Notes: generated by a model not told the origin, from the sequence alone. DNA of 28,795 bases from JAWXCB01 sp034440455 (GCA_034440455.1 JAWXCB010000073.1:1-28795); one strand, 5' to 3'. Shown: positions 7,232 to 17,403, numbered from the stretch's first letter. Translations and numbers: made by a program.

Positions 7232-10200
7232 TTATCTTATCAGTGTTACGTTTCCTTTTTTGTACACCGGGATTCCGTTTTCGCATTCAGCTTCCACCGA
7301 ATACACAAATACCGCAGGATTCATTTTCTTTCCTTTGTATAATCCGTTCCAGCCTTCGGTTACATCTGTTGTCTGAAACACGAGGTTGCCCCAGCGGTCA
7401 AACACGCGGAAGTATTTCAATTCGCTAACTAACCCGCGCACATACAGCACATCGTTGCGTTCATCGCCATTGGGCGAAAATGCTTGCGGCACGAAAACAT
7501 TATCCGCGCAGGTGCCTACCACCAGCACTTCCAATGAATCTTCAGCAGAGCAGCCGTGAGTATCAACTATTGTTAAATGAAATTTCTCAGCCGAAGTGCC
7601 AATAGTGGCAACGGGATTTTCACAATCAAAGCAGGAAAGTGCAGTATTAAATTCCCAATCGTATTGGGCAACATTTGCGTTTGTAAGAGGCGTAAGCGTG
7701 ATGCGCGAGTCTTCCAGTACGTGCTGAGTGCTGCCTAATTCCAAGTTTGGCAGAGGATAAACCGTTACTGTAACAGAGTTAGAGTCGGGAATGCAACTTC
7801 CGCTGGAAGCCACCATCGTATAGGTAATCGTTTGGTTTGGATTTACGACAGGCGTGAGCGAAGTTGGGTTATTCATATTATTTACAGGAAACCAAATCAC
7901 GCTCGAACCTAAATTTCCTTCATTGTCAATTTGCCCTTCAAGTTGCGCAGATTCGCCATCGCAAATTGCAATGTCACCGCCAACGCTCGCCTCTACTCTT
8001 GTGATTACAGTGATGGTAACAGCGTCTTGGTCGGAACAACCCGCTGCATTTACAGCGGTTACTGTGTATTGAGTTGTAACATCAGGTTTCGCGTCAGGGC
8101 TTGGAATATTAGCTGCTTTGATGCCGCTCACCGGACCCCAGTTGATGGAATCAGTGCCGGAGTAAGTCGTAGTTAATTCAATTTCATCGCCCGCGCATAT
8201 TGTGGCATCTTCAATGGTTTGAACTGTTGGCGCAGGAAGCACGTCAATCGTCACTGAATCATAATTAACGCAAGCAAAACTGCTGATTACTTCTAATTGA
8301 TAAGTGGTGGTAGTGTCAGCGAAGACAAACGGATTGGGACAGTTGTCACAGCTTAATCCAACGGAAGGATTCCAGTTGTAAATCGCGCCTCCTGTTGAAA
8401 GGATTTGCCCTGTATCATTTACGCAAATCGAACCTGCCTGAATTGTGATAACCGGAAGCGGATGCACTATAACCGTAAGGGAATCATACGTTTCGCAATT
8501 GTAAATATTATACATCAACACGGAATAGAGCGTTGTGGTGTCAGGAGTTGCAATGGGGTTTTCGCAGGAGGTGCAATTCAATGAATTATTTACCGGCCCC
8601 CAGAAATGCACTGCGCCACCCTGCGATTCAAGCTGTACACTTTCGCCAATGCAGATGTCAGTATCTGGAGTAATAATTCCAATAGGACGCTCGCGCACTG
8701 TTACGCGTACATCTTCTGAATCTGTGCAGTTGTATCCATTTGTTACAACTACGGAAAAGAGCGTTGTTGAATCGGGCGTTGCAATCGGGTTGGAACAAGT
8801 AGCGCAACTTAAATCAGCCGAAGGCGACCAGAAATAAGTTGAGCCGCCTGATGCAAATATTTCAATTGAATTGCCAACACAAATTTCTACATCGGCAACA
8901 GCAATTGCTACAGGAACAAGCTTGATGTTTAACACAACACTGTCAGTATCGGTGCATCCATTGCTGTCTGTAACGGTGAGATGATAGTCTGTTGTGTCAA
9001 TTGGTGTTGCAGTTGGATTTGCAAGAGTTGAATCATCAAGCCCAAGTGCAGGTGACCACTGATAAATAGCAGCGCCTGTTCCGTTTAGTTGCACAGGCGT
9101 TCCAGCGCACACTGTTGAATCGGGTCCCGCAAATGCTACCGGGTTTGCAAATACCGTTATGGCTTTGCTTACCGTGTCGCTGCAACCTTTCAGAGAAGTG
9201 GCGACAAGTTGCACGTTATAGTTTCCGGTTGTAAATGCGTGTGCAGGATTTTGAATATTGTCAAAAGTGCCGTCATTAAAATCCCATGCCCATATTGCAA
9301 TTGCAGTATCGGTAATTGAATTTTCATTGAAGATCACATTGATGTTTTCGCAACCGGAAGCAACAGACATTGTGAAGTCGGCATAGGGGAATGGCGTTAC
9401 ATAGATATAGCTTGGCTTGAACATCGTGTCATAACAGATTCCATTGTAAGTAATGAGTATAACATCAAAAAAGCCCGCAGTAGCATAAGCATGCACAGGG
9501 TTCTGCGCGCCTGATGAATCGCCATCGCCAAAGTGCCATTTCCGGCTTACTGTATTCGGGAAAGAAGTTGTTAAATCAGTAAACTGAATATTCTCATAAG
9601 GACATGGCTCAACTTCATTTGCAGAAAAGTCAGGCGTAATATCTCCTATTACAATAGAATCGGCAGAAGTTACCGCATAGATACATCCGATGCCATCATC
9701 TAAAATAATTGTAGGACGATAAATTCCCTCAGTATTATAAATATAACTTACTGTGTCTCCTGCTGCGAGAATAGTTCCGTCACCAAAATCCCAGGTGCGC
9801 ATTGCTGTATTCACGGTTACAGCGGCAAAATCAACTTGTTGTCCCAGACATCCTGTTGGTGGCGCAAAGGTGAATGTTCCGTTTGGTCCCAATACCTGAA
9901 TGTAATCATCACGAAACAACGTATCGCGGCATCCGAGCGCGCTTGTTACGATGAGTTGAACATCATACGTGCCCGGAGAAACATACAAGTGAGATGGTGT
10001 TTGCAGTGTGCTGTTTGATCCATCGCCAAATGTCCAATGCCACGTGGTTGCATCGTTTGAACTGTCGCCAAAATTTACAAGCAACGGAGGGCAGGGCGCG
10101 AATGTATTATTTGCGCCAAAATCAGCAACAGGGTCGGCAACTCGCACATAGTTTGGTTTCACCAAAGTGCTGTCGCATCCATTTACATCCGTAGTTGTGA

Positions 10201-12937
10201 TCGAAATGGTGTAGATGCCTTCATTTGAATAAAGGTGCAATGGATTGGTTGAAGTTGAAGTTGTTCCGTCACCAAAATCCCATAAAAAATTCATGCTTAC
10301 TCCCACAGAGCTATTTACAAACTGAACTCCGCGCGTGGTGCAGGAAAACGTGTCGGCAGAAAAATCAGGAGTGGGGTAAGTAGGTTGAATATGGTTTGCC
10401 CTTGTAATTGAATGCTGGCAGCCGTCAGCATCTGTAACTGTGAGTGAAATAGTGTAGAAGCCTGTGGCTGAATAATTATGTGTGGGATGTTGCAAAGTTG
10501 AAGTATTACCATCGCCAAAACTCCAGTTCCAGTCAGTAACAGGCGAAAGGAATTGTGTGGAAATGTCTGTGAAATTTACAAGCAGCGGTGCGCAACCTGA
10601 TGTTGGATTAGAAGTGAAATCTGCAATTGGTCCTGTAACGGTGACGTATGCTACTTTGGTCATCGTATCTCTGCACCCGTGTATGTCATTTACAATGAGT
10701 GTCACATCATAAACTCCTGAGTTGATATAAGTGAAACTTGGATTTTGAGAAGTGGATGTCATTCCTCCACTTATCCATGACCATACAACAGCATCCACAG
10801 AATTATCTGTAAAGTTTACGATGTGCGGTTTGCAGCCGAATGTAGGCGCGCCAACAAAATCAGCGGCAGGAACGGTAACGATAACATCTTGCTCCTCAAT
10901 GTCAACACACCCTGATGCGATGTTGGTGCAAGTGAGGATAACATGATAGGTTCCGGATCCTGGATAAGTATGCACAGGGCTTGGCACCGAATCAAATGCA
11001 CCATCGCCAAAATCCCAATGCCAGGTGTCAGGCGCGAGCGAGCCGTCAATAAAGCTAACGGTGAGCGGGTCGGCACAATCATAGGCAACGGTGAAAATTG
11101 CATCGGGCGGTGAAACATAGACATAGTCAGTCAGGTCAAGCGTGTCTGCGCATCCGTGGTCGCGCGCAATTAGCCTGATGGAAAAATATCCCGTATCACC
11201 ATAAGTATGCGTGGGTTCAAACGTATCGTCTGTTCCTCCATCGCCAAATTCCCAATGCCAGGATGTGGAATTTGTCGTGTTATTAAAAAAGTTGACCGGC
11301 AGAAAAATACAGGACACGAGCGGATTCGCAGTAAAATCAGCGGTGGGTCGAACGCCCGCGCCAACAAAGTTGGAATCAACCAGCGTGGAATTGCAACCAT
11401 CCGAATCAATAATTGTGAGCGATACGTGATAAGAGCCGGGCGCAGGGTAGATATGTACTGGATGTTGCAGCGTAGAGGTATTTCCATCGCCAAAATCCCA
11501 AAGCCAATTCACAATCGGATTAATTGAAATGCTTGAATCGCCAAACTCCACATCGCGCGGTGCGCAGCCATACCTTCCTTGCGCGTCAAAAGCAACGCGG
11601 GGAGGCGAAATCAAAATGAAATCAGCTCGCGTAATAGTGTCGTAGCAATTATCAATGTTGCCGACAATCAGCGAAACGGTAAAGGAATCAGAAGTGAAAT
11701 ATGTATTTGTCGGATGCTGTAACACGGAAGTGTTCCCATCGCCAAAATTCCATTGCCACGAAATTGCATTTGCTGAAAGGTCAGAGAAGTTTACCGGGAG
11801 CGGAGCAGAGCAGGATTGCGTTACATCAGCAGTGAAGTCGGCAACGGGTGAAGGATTAATCAGGATGTAATTTATTTTCTGAATCGTATCAGCGCACGAG
11901 CCGGAGTTTGACGCAATGAGCGTTACGCTATACATGCCGGAAGCTGTGTAAACATGAAGCGGATTTTTTACAGTATCTGTATTCCCATCGCCAAAATCCC
12001 ATTGCCAGTTACTTGGGTTAGAAGTGGAGATGTCAGTAAACTGAACCGCTTGTCCGACACATCCTTGCATCACATTTGAAGTGAAATCAGCCATAAGGTC
12101 TTCGATGGCAACAAACCCGACTTTCGTAATAGAATCTTCACAGCCGGTAGCGTCAGCCACATGAAGTTTCACGTCATAAACTCCGAGCGATAAATACGTG
12201 TTTGCAGGATTTTGATTCGTTGAAGTATTTCCATCGCCAAAATCCCAGAGATAATTAAGCGCTGAAACTCCGGTGGAGCTATCCGAAAAATTTACCGTCA
12301 AAGGCGGAAAACAAGCGGAGTTTACATCCGAGCCATAGTTTGCAGTAGGAATTGTTCCAATTTGAATGAGGTTGTTGTACGTTCTGTTTTCATTGCACCC
12401 GTTTAAATCAACTAATGAGAGTGTGACATTGTAATTTCCCGGATTAATGTAAGTATGTGCTGGGTTCTGCAATAAAGAAGTAGTGCCATCGCCAAAATCC
12501 CAAATCCAGGTAACGATAGGAGCGGAGCCGGGCGTGCTGTTGTCAGAGAAGTTAATGGCAACCGGAGCGCAACCTTGCGTAGTGTCGGTAAGAATATTAA
12601 TAGTAGGGTCTTGAAATACCGTAATGTAAGAAGTGCGAATAATTGTGTCGCGGCTTATACCGTCAAACACAATCAGGCGCACATTATAGACTCCCGGGTT
12701 AATGTAAATCGCGCCCGGATTTTTTTGCGTTGACACGTTTCCGTTTCCAAAGTTCCAGTTCCATGTAAGAATAGGATTTGGCCCAGTTGAAAGGTCAGTA
12801 AATTGAACAATAAGCGGGCTGCATCCTGTTGTTCTGTTGGAAGTGAAATCTGCAGTAATCTGCGCGGATAAACCAAACCCGGTAAGTACCGAGATGGCAA
12901 GCAACTGAATAGCAATTTTCAATTTGCCGAAAAGCAT
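7232..12937 (-). CDS. Giant secreted PKD/Ig-like repeat protein with a CHU_C (T9SS type B) C-terminus
   Basis: This 1901-residue protein starts with a signal peptide (residues 1-26, ending GLSAQ). Residues about 27-1260 hold 15 PKD modules of roughly 80-90 residues, recognised by the W-x-W-[DN]-FGDG-x-x-[ST] core and the following P-x-H-x-Y segment. Module 9, near residue 722, reads WSWISGG and has lost the FGDG loop. Residues about 1265-1805 hold seven Ig-like modules with C-x-G at the start, a Y-x-W-[SN]-P strand and NP-x-A-x-P before TT-x-Y; modules b, c and d also have an extra CxxC (for example CATC, CTSC). Residues about 1811-1901 are the CHU_C domain: VFVPQAFSPNGDERND, FDRWGNLVFQT, GWNG and a Lys-rich end. 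This organisation is typical of surface adhesin or gliding-motility-associated proteins exported by T9SS, in which type B substrates usually need PorP/SprF-like partners. None of those is in the window. Ligand unknown. Confidence 0.92.
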   Translation of the reverse strand: MLFGKLKIAIQLLAISVLTGFGLSAQITADFTSNRTTGCSPLIVQFTDLSTGPNPILTWNWNFGNGNVSTQKNPGAIYINPGVYNVRLIVFDGISRDTIIRTSYITVFQDPTINILTDTTQGCAPVAINFSDNSTPGSAPIVTWIWDFGDGTTSLLQNPAHTYINPGNYNVTLSLVDLNGCNENRTYNNLIQIGTIPTANYGSDVNSACFPPLTVNFSDSSTGVSALNYLWDFGDGNTSTNQNPANTYLSLGVYDVKLHVADATGCEDSITKVGFVAIEDLMADFTSNVMQGCVGQAVQFTDISTSNPSNWQWDFGDGNTDTVKNPLHVYTASGMYSVTLIASNSGSCADTIQKINYILINPSPVADFTADVTQSCSAPLPVNFSDLSANAISWQWNFGDGNTSVLQHPTNTYFTSDSFTVSLIVGNIDNCYDTITRADFILISPPRVAFDAQGRYGCAPRDVEFGDSSISINPIVNWLWDFGDGNTSTLQHPVHIYPAPGSYHVSLTIIDSDGCNSTLVDSNFVGAGVRPTADFTANPLVSCIFLPVNFFNNTTNSTSWHWEFGDGGTDDTFEPTHTYGDTGYFSIRLIARDHGCADTLDLTDYVYVSPPDAIFTVAYDCADPLTVSFIDGSLAPDTWHWDFGDGAFDSVPSPVHTYPGSGTYHVILTCTNIASGCVDIEEQDVIVTVPAADFVGAPTFGCKPHIVNFTDNSVDAVVWSWISGGMTSTSQNPSFTYINSGVYDVTLIVNDIHGCRDTMTKVAYVTVTGPIADFTSNPTSGCAPLLVNFTDISTQFLSPVTDWNWSFGDGNTSTLQHPTHNYSATGFYTISLTVTDADGCQHSITRANHIQPTYPTPDFSADTFSCTTRGVQFVNSSVGVSMNFLWDFGDGTTSTSTNPLHLYSNEGIYTISITTTDVNGCDSTLVKPNYVRVADPVADFGANNTFAPCPPLLVNFGDSSNDATTWHWTFGDGSNSTLQTPSHLYVSPGTYDVQLIVTSALGCRDTLFRDDYIQVLGPNGTFTFAPPTGCLGQQVDFAAVTVNTAMRTWDFGDGTILAAGDTVSYIYNTEGIYRPTIILDDGIGCIYAVTSADSIVIGDITPDFSANEVEPCPYENIQFTDLTTSFPNTVSRKWHFGDGDSSGAQNPVHAYATAGFFDVILITYNGICYDTMFKPSYIYVTPFPYADFTMSVASGCENINVIFNENSITDTAIAIWAWDFNDGTFDNIQNPAHAFTTGNYNVQLVATSLKGCSDTVSKAITVFANPVAFAGPDSTVCAGTPVQLNGTGAAIYQWSPALGLDDSTLANPTATPIDTTDYHLTVTDSNGCTDTDSVVLNIKLVPVAIAVADVEICVGNSIEIFASGGSTYFWSPSADLSCATCSNPIATPDSTTLFSVVVTNGYNCTDSEDVRVTVRERPIGIITPDTDICIGESVQLESQGGAVHFWGPVNNSLNCTSCENPIATPDTTTLYSVLMYNIYNCETYDSLTVIVHPLPVITIQAGSICVNDTGQILSTGGAIYNWNPSVGLSCDNCPNPFVFADTTTTYQLEVISSFACVNYDSVTIDVLPAPTVQTIEDATICAGDEIELTTTYSGTDSINWGPVSGIKAANIPSPDAKPDVTTQYTVTAVNAAGCSDQDAVTITVITRVEASVGGDIAICDGESAQLEGQIDNEGNLGSSVIWFPVNNMNNPTSLTPVVNPNQTITYTMVASSGSCIPDSNSVTVTVYPLPNLELGSTQHVLEDSRITLTPLTNANVAQYDWEFNTALSCFDCENPVATIGTSAEKFHLTIVDTHGCSAEDSLEVLVVGTCADNVFVPQAFSPNGDERNDVLYVRGLVSELKYFRVFDRWGNLVFQTTDVTEGWNGLYKGKKMNPAVFVYSVEAECENGIPVYKKGNVTLIR

Positions 12938-13153
12938 CTTTTGAGGTTTGGGTTAGAGAGAGTTCTTTTAACCCTGTTTTATACGCGCAGAAAAAAGAAA
13001 GGTTAGGAACCATGGAATTTTAGTTCTGATTAAAACACGCTGCAATTTCCCGCCCGATGCAACGAAACTATCTTTTTTCCTGACTGTTTAATGACAGTGT
13101 TGTTTCACGAATTTATTTATCTTTATCGCTTCTCAAAAACCTGAATTTAAAAG

Positions 13154-16039
13154 ATGAAAAGACTAACCACCTTAGTTGCCGCTGCTGCATTTTTTTCTGT
13201 AGTCGCGTTTGTATATTTCACAAACCGTCCAATTAGCGAAGAAGAACGGATGCAGCAATCACCCGCCTACCTTCTTGCGCAGGAAGCAAAAGCGCAAGGG
13301 ATCAAAAAAATTAAAAAAAGGGATGAAAAGGGCATCAAGCCCGCAATCAGCTATCTCGGAGAAATGCTTGGAAATGAAGTAACAGGCAAGGTTGAACTTT
13401 CCGATGTGCATCGCGCAAGGAAGCAGATGTATATGCAACGCTCCAACCCGAATGCGCGCGCTTCAGCAATTGGCTTAGTGTGGGAAGACCAGGGTCCTGA
13501 TAATGTGGGCGGCAGAACCCGCGGCTTTTTGATTGACAAAAACAATCCTGACCATATTATTACAGGCGGTGTGGCAGGCGGGCTTTTCTTTTCGAATGAC
13601 GCAGCTTTATCCTGGCAGCCGCACCCTGCCAATGAAGAAATGGGGCATTCAGGCATTTCCACCATTCGTCAGGCTTCTAACGGGGATATTTATGTAGGCA
13701 CGGGCGAATCGTTTGCTATAAGCTATGGAGTTCCGGTGAGTTTTGGCGCGCCCGGGTTTGTGGGCGAAGGCATCTATAAATCAACTGATGGCGGACAAAC
13801 ATTCAACCAACTGCCTTCCACAAATCCGGTAGATAATACGGATACAGATGCGTGGTCCTTCGTGAATGAAATTGCCATTGACCCCAATAATCCGCAGAAA
13901 GTATATGCCGCTACCAATGGCGGGTTAAAAGTTTCAACCGATGGAGGCGCTACCTGGACTGCCCCGACCGGCATCGCTACTCCGGTGAATGCTTCTTCCA
14001 ATGAGGTGGTGGTGACTTCAAACGGCACAGTGCTGATGGAAGCCAACAGTAAATATTACCGTTCAACGGATGGGTTGAGTTTTACAAACTTGACAGGAAC
14101 TGGCGGGTTTTTACCCAGCAACATCGGCAGAATGGAATTTGCCGTTTCACCGCAAGATGGAAATTATATCTATACTGTTATTTCAGATGCATCAGGTGGA
14201 GGCGGATTGCGCGCTATTCTCCTTTCCACTGATGGAGGCGTCAACTGGACTTCGATTATCAACAGCAATTCGCAATCATTTAACGTGTTGGGTGAGCAGG
14301 GATTTTGGAATATCGCGCTTGGCGTTGATCCGTTAAACAAGGAAAGAATTTTCGTGGGAGGTCAGCTTGAACTGTGGAGCTATGAATCAGGTGGATGGAA
14401 TCAGGTAGCATATTGGATTCCTGATGATGCCTCCAACCCCTATTATGTTCATGCCGATATGCATGGCGTATTTTTCCACCCGACCAACAGCGACATTATG
14501 TATGTAGTGAGTGATGGCGGGGTTTTCAAAACATTAAATTCCTCACAGCAATTTCCTTCCTTTAAGATGCGCAATAAGGGATACACCGTTACGCAGTTTT
14601 ATGGCGCTGCGGCTTCCGATGCGGGCTATTTGATGGGAGGCGCGCAGGATAACGGCACCCAGTTGATTGATTTGGGAGGCAACACGCGCAAAGCAGCCAT
14701 TGAAGTATCTGGCGGTGATGGCGGTGACTGCGAATTTTCAATTAACCCGAACGCGATGTTTGCTTCTACATATAGTGCCCGGGTTTACCGCTCGTCCAAT
14801 GGCGGAAATTCTTTTTCGCCCTTTTATGATAACAACTGCGACCGCGACCTGAATAACGAAATTGATCAGGGAGCACTTTTCCTTTTGCCTACTTTCTTGT
14901 GGGAGCAGGATAATTCTGATACTCTGATTTTGGCAGGAGATACGACTATCATTGAAGATTTTCGTTCAGTATATTTTGTGGGCGCAAGCACAAAGTTGTG
15001 GTTTACCCCCGATGCGCTCAATTTCAGCTCGCAGCCCTACTGGTACGAGGTGGAAGCAAACGGCACGGTTTCCGAAATCGAAGTATCACCCGATGGCATG
15101 ATATTTTTCGGCACCACTTCCGGCAATCTTTACAGCGTGGAAGGACTTGCAAGCAAATATCTTCCAATTGATACCATCACTTATTCAACTTCAAAGCGCA
15201 AAATTATTTACGGCACTGATTTCCCAAAACCATCGCGCATCACTGTTACCAATCCTGACGGATGGGATTTTCCAAGTAATGCGAATACCTACAAAGGACT
15301 TACGCGCCAAACTATTGCGCGTCCGTGGGCTAACTCACGCTACCTTACCGGCATCGGAGTTGACCCGAATAACAACAATAGCCTTGTTGTTACGCTTGGC
15401 AACTACGGCAACACGAACTATGTATATCATACAGCAAATGCCACTTCCGCTACTCCGACATGGGTGAGCATTCAAAATAACCTGCCGCTCATGCCCGTGT
15501 TTGATGCGGTGATTGACTATTACAATCCCGGCAATATCATCCTTGGAACAGAACTCGGCATTTGGGCATCAAGCGATATGGGCGCATCATGGACGGAGGA
15601 AAACACCGGCATGGCGAGCGTACCCGTATTCAAAGTATTTCAGAGAAAACTTTATGACGCTGATTGCATGGTGCTGTATATCGGCACACACGCGAGAGGT
15701 ATTTTCCGCACGACTACGCTCACGAAAAACGGGTGTAGCGTGATTGCAGGCATCAAAGACAATCAACCCGCATCACCTGTGAGCAGGATGGAAATTTATC
15801 CTAACCCTGTAAATGATAAAGCCATTGTTGAGTTTGAAGTGAAGGATGCAAACGCTCCGGTCAATTTATTGATAGTTGACTTACTTGGCAGGATGCACCG
15901 CAACGAAAAACTCATGAACCTGCGCCCCGGAGCAAATAAAATCGAAGTGCCCTTCGATGACATTGCTGCCGGAATTTATATGGTGACGCTGCGCAGCGGA
16001 AAAACAACCGAGACAAAGCGCGTTGTCGTAACGAAGTAG
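13154..16039 (+). CDS. Secreted Asp-box (BNR/sortilin-like) beta-propeller protein with a T9SS type A sorting domain
   Basis: This 961-residue protein starts with a basic N-terminus and one hydrophobic segment (residues about 4-24), taken as a signal peptide. A charged linker (to about residue 110) leads to GPDNVGGRTRGF, the entry to the propeller. Asp-box motifs (S-x-D-x-G-x-x-[WF]) recur: STDGGQTF, STDGGATW, STDGGVNW, SSNGGNSF and SSDMGASW. These are typical of sialidase/BNR and Vps10/sortilin-like propellers, usually annotated as glycosyl hydrolase or WD40/YVTN-like. No sialidase Arg triad or FRIP motif could be assigned, so enzymatic activity is uncertain and a binding or structural role is as likely. 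Residues 879-961 are a T9SS type A domain starting MEIYPNPVNDKA and ending TKRVVVTK. It is divergent from the giant PKD gene across a 216-bp intergenic region. No strong terminator follows; the end lies 41 bp from the convergent PhoD gene. Confidence 0.87.
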   Translation: MKRLTTLVAAAAFFSVVAFVYFTNRPISEEERMQQSPAYLLAQEAKAQGIKKIKKRDEKGIKPAISYLGEMLGNEVTGKVELSDVHRARKQMYMQRSNPNARASAIGLVWEDQGPDNVGGRTRGFLIDKNNPDHIITGGVAGGLFFSNDAALSWQPHPANEEMGHSGISTIRQASNGDIYVGTGESFAISYGVPVSFGAPGFVGEGIYKSTDGGQTFNQLPSTNPVDNTDTDAWSFVNEIAIDPNNPQKVYAATNGGLKVSTDGGATWTAPTGIATPVNASSNEVVVTSNGTVLMEANSKYYRSTDGLSFTNLTGTGGFLPSNIGRMEFAVSPQDGNYIYTVISDASGGGGLRAILLSTDGGVNWTSIINSNSQSFNVLGEQGFWNIALGVDPLNKERIFVGGQLELWSYESGGWNQVAYWIPDDASNPYYVHADMHGVFFHPTNSDIMYVVSDGGVFKTLNSSQQFPSFKMRNKGYTVTQFYGAAASDAGYLMGGAQDNGTQLIDLGGNTRKAAIEVSGGDGGDCEFSINPNAMFASTYSARVYRSSNGGNSFSPFYDNNCDRDLNNEIDQGALFLLPTFLWEQDNSDTLILAGDTTIIEDFRSVYFVGASTKLWFTPDALNFSSQPYWYEVEANGTVSEIEVSPDGMIFFGTTSGNLYSVEGLASKYLPIDTITYSTSKRKIIYGTDFPKPSRITVTNPDGWDFPSNANTYKGLTRQTIARPWANSRYLTGIGVDPNNNNSLVVTLGNYGNTNYVYHTANATSATPTWVSIQNNLPLMPVFDAVIDYYNPGNIILGTELGIWASSDMGASWTEENTGMASVPVFKVFQRKLYDADCMVLYIGTHARGIFRTTTLTKNGCSVIAGIKDNQPASPVSRMEIYPNPVNDKAIVEFEVKDANAPVNLLIVDLLGRMHRNEKLMNLRPGANKIEVPFDDIAAGIYMVTLRSGKTTETKRVVVTK

Positions 16040-16060
16040 ATTTTTGTTTGCGAAACTGAG

Positions 16061-16090
16061 GAAAGAAAACGCGCGGGGATTTATCGCGCG
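16061..16090 (-). terminator. Possible intrinsic terminator overlapping the end of the PhoD-like gene
   Basis: CGCGCG at 16085-16090 can pair with CGCGCG at 16070-16075 (nine-base loop), and the minus-strand continuation is TTTTCTTTC. The TAA stop of the PhoD-like gene (16081-16083) lies in the loop. The six-base-pair stem is short but all G-C. Confidence 0.4.
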
Positions 16091-17403
16091 AGGTCACTGC
16101 TTTTTATTGAATAGTTCCAAACGGGTTTTCCGCGATTGTTGAAAATTTCAAGTTTACAAACACGTTCTGCGCTTTCACCGGATAGCGTTATCCTGCCGAA
16201 GTTTTGATAGGGAACAAGTGTGCCGGGTACGCGATTAGGGTTGTTCAATTCAGGGCTTCGTTTCAGCCTGTTCCGAAAACTGGTGACGGGCGAACTGGTG
16301 AAATCATAGAGCGCATAGCTGCTGTCGCGTTCCATTTTCATCAGTTCGGAGTGATGCCTGTCGCCTGAAAGAAACACTACTCCTGCTATATTATGTTTCT
16401 CAATGAATGATAGCAAGTCATTGAACTCGTCTTTATAATGGTAATAACATTCATGCCGCGAAATGACGTTCAACACCTGGCTGCCCGATGCGATGAATTT
16501 AAAGGCAGCTTTTGAAGCAAGTAGTTTTTGTTTTAGCCATTCTAACTGTTCGTTGCCCAAATAGGAGGCAGAAGGTGCGGCAGGCTTCGTCAAATATGTA
16601 CGGGTATCAAGCATGAAAAAATCTGCGTCACCATAAGAAAAATCAAAGAAGCATCCCTGTGCAGCGGCAGTGCCGTAAGCAGGATTGGGCCAAAACTGCT
16701 TGAACACCTCCAGCGACTGGTTGCATAAAGGATAATCTTTTCCGCAATTATTAGGTCCGAAATCATGGTCGTCCCAAATGCTGTATTGAGGTTGCGTTTG
16801 CAGGAACTCGTCAATTTTATTGAGCTTTCGATTGCGCGTTTGTTTTCTCAGCATACCCTCTTTTGATTTGCTGTCTTTTTTCATGTAATACAGGTAATCA
16901 CCAATCCACAGCGTGAACTCGGATCCTTTTTTTGCGATATGCTTATAAGTGCGGTTCTCGATTCCGGGGTGAATAAAGCGCAAGCCGAAAGGCGGGGTGA
17001 GCGCGCAGGAAAATAAAAGGAAAGAAAAATCTTTTGCGTTGCTGCTGCTTGTCTTCAGTGTGCGGTTCCCTTTGATGCTGTTTCCGTCAATCACTATCTC
17101 ATATTTGTAAGCCTTGTTTTCTTTTAATTCGCTGAAAACAAAAGTGAGTGGCGTGTTGCCTTTAAAACTTTCGATGCTCTTTGTGGCTAATGTCAGGCTT
17201 TGCGCCAGTATGGAATTGGTGCTGTCAATCAGTGTGAAGGTCACGCTGTCTGCGTTTTTTACCATTAGCCATATTTTAATGCCGGTTGGCGTTGTAGCGC
17301 CTTGCATCGGACCCGCGACTAATTTGCCTTTGGAAAATCCGGTGAGCGTGATGCAAAAGAAAATTATCGTGACAACTATTTTTTTGAAAATACAGCCCAT
17401 CAA
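16081..17403 (-). CDS. PhoD-like alkaline phosphatase family protein (secreted)
   Basis: This 440-residue protein has an N-terminal signal peptide (residues about 1-25, hydrophobic IVVTIIFFCITLTGF). An N-terminal Fn3-like domain (residues about 28-118) with GPMQGATTPTGIKIW is typical of the PhoD N-domain. The metallophosphatase core follows: SCA at 132-134, WIGDYLYY with Asp169, SIWDDHDFGPNN (Asp211, Asp212, His213, Asp214), DFFMLDTRTY, ASGSQVL and SGDRHHSEL near the C-terminus. These are the metal- and phosphate-binding motifs of the PhoD family, which hydrolyses phosphodiesters and monoesters with Ca/Fe-type cofactors. There is no twin-arginine motif, so Sec export is likelier than Tat. The substrate is unknown. 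It diverges from the SUI1 gene with 91 bp between starts. The annotated start is the first of two consecutive ATGs (17403 or 17400); either gives the same signal peptide. Confidence 0.88.
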   Translation of the reverse strand: MMGCIFKKIVVTIIFFCITLTGFSKGKLVAGPMQGATTPTGIKIWLMVKNADSVTFTLIDSTNSILAQSLTLATKSIESFKGNTPLTFVFSELKENKAYKYEIVIDGNSIKGNRTLKTSSSNAKDFSFLLFSCALTPPFGLRFIHPGIENRTYKHIAKKGSEFTLWIGDYLYYMKKDSKSKEGMLRKQTRNRKLNKIDEFLQTQPQYSIWDDHDFGPNNCGKDYPLCNQSLEVFKQFWPNPAYGTAAAQGCFFDFSYGDADFFMLDTRTYLTKPAAPSASYLGNEQLEWLKQKLLASKAAFKFIASGSQVLNVISRHECYYHYKDEFNDLLSFIEKHNIAGVVFLSGDRHHSELMKMERDSSYALYDFTSSPVTSFRNRLKRSPELNNPNRVPGTLVPYQNFGRITLSGESAERVCKLEIFNNRGKPVWNYSIKSSDLAR

